Of a stretch of 64,000 nucleotides of DNA, positions 63,348-64,000 are shown piece by piece (positions within the stretch are counted from its first letter, which is position 1; each line of letters begins with the position of its first letter). The position numbers and the translations under genes were made by a program. This DNA is from Sialis fuliginosa (taxonomy: Eukaryota > Arthropoda > Insecta > Megaloptera > Sialidae), in contig OY540809.1 in assembly GCA_961205875.1 (NCBI GenBank), positions 23,572,267 to 23,636,266 on the forward strand. Reading direction: 5' to 3'. The notes below the pieces were generated by a model. That model did no database searches. It had not been told where the DNA came from and saw only the letters and a list, made by a program, of their open reading frames with translations.

Positions 63348-64000
63348 ATGAGATATGTGTTAATTTTTATTAAAAACACCGTGAATAGGTTTAAAATTTC
63401 AAAATATTGAAACTTAGATTAACACAATATTATTCAAAATTTATAAAATACAAATTTGCATTCCAATTGTATATTTTTCAGTTAAAAAAATATAAAATTA
63501 TAGTGTTTATCCAGTGTTGCTAGAATTTGCAATTGTAACGCCCATTTTCATCTATATTTTTAATAAATAATTTAAATATGAAAAAAGATAGAACATAATT
63601 AACAACATTTAACGCCCTTGAGTTAAAACATAAGTAAATAAATCATAATTAACTAAATAAATAAATAAAAATCTCATGCACTATTTTTTACATAAAATGT
63701 AAACAGTGATATTAATTTATCAATTTGGACATTGCTACCAAGCTACTGGCAATTTATCAGAGGTTTTACATCGTAGGAATTCTATATTTAATATATTATA
63801 TTACTCTTTCCCTCCCCTCCCTCCCTCCAGCCGAATTTGTCAATATACATACATTATTATTTTATTTGTCAATTGTGATAAATTATATATAATTTTTTTC
63901 AAAGTGCGCTACTGATATTACTTATATATACAATATTTTAATTGATACAAATATCACTGATTGGAAATTTTGTTTCGTTTCTAATCTGCATATTTATTTT
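63348..64000. other. AT-rich DNA, nothing recognised
   Basis: Contains a CCCTCCCCTCCCTCCCTCC tract at about 63812. The 69-codon frame at 63706-63915 has no known motif. Confidence 0.4.

Overview
This is AT-rich eukaryotic nuclear DNA, most likely from a large, repeat-laden insect genome. Several dispersed repeats look like ones I associate with Lepidoptera: the 'GACTTCAAAAAAGGAGGAGG' type, the 'AGGGTTCCGTAG' type, and the 'TAGCTGTTACCCGCGACTTC ... TTTCGCATTTATAATATTAG' type. That assignment rests on memory of repeat sequences, not a search. I found no intact host gene, rRNA, tRNA or CRISPR array. Nearly every open frame is under 120 codons and is an accidental translation of repeats. The window reads as intergenic or intronic DNA built from layers of dead transposons.

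The recognisable protein remnants are two. A Tc1/mariner-type transposase relic lies at about 9549-10237 inside an 1109-bp element with TA-flanked terminal inverted repeats (TIRs). A 5'-truncated non-LTR retrotransposon reverse transcriptase lies at about 54448-56995. The latter is split by a piggyBac-like MITE (TTAA duplication), which is itself split by a hAT-like MITE (8-bp duplication), giving a three-layer nest.

DNA-transposon MITEs dominate. Eight hAT-like elements have 8-bp target duplications that match exactly on inspection (12202-12792, 13908-14585, 30029-30401, 31793-32166, 46821-47897, 48354-49076, 50972-51155, 55135-55389), and three more have hAT-like ends only. There are two piggyBac-like MITEs, pogo/Tigger-like elements (5579-6665, 54114-54266, 37205-38335) and several long foldback elements (3788-4345, 8081-8929, 11872-12893, 14981-15925, 27249-27889). 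For reference I name the dispersed families R1 to R10. R1 is a ~0.5-kb repeat with TACTGGCACCAGT ends and seven copies here. R2, R3 and R4 are SINE-like repeats with (GACA)n-rich 3' parts. R5 is the 'GACTTCAAAAA' repeat. R6 has AGGGTTCCGTAG ends. R7 runs from CGAAGATACGAGAAGC to CACGAGGAAGC. R8, R9 and R10 are smaller families.

Some short stretches are richer in G+C and look single-copy within the window (about 6838-6990, 11590-11760, 12071-12170, 17575-17770, 20521-20790, 22072-22420, 47900-48260, 60880-61122). These are the only places where a host exon or regulatory element might hide. The best exon-like candidate is 12071-12170, which follows a good splice-acceptor-like sequence. No new genetic system could be demonstrated; the most interesting material is the nesting, the long near-perfect hairpins and the multi-copy R1 family.
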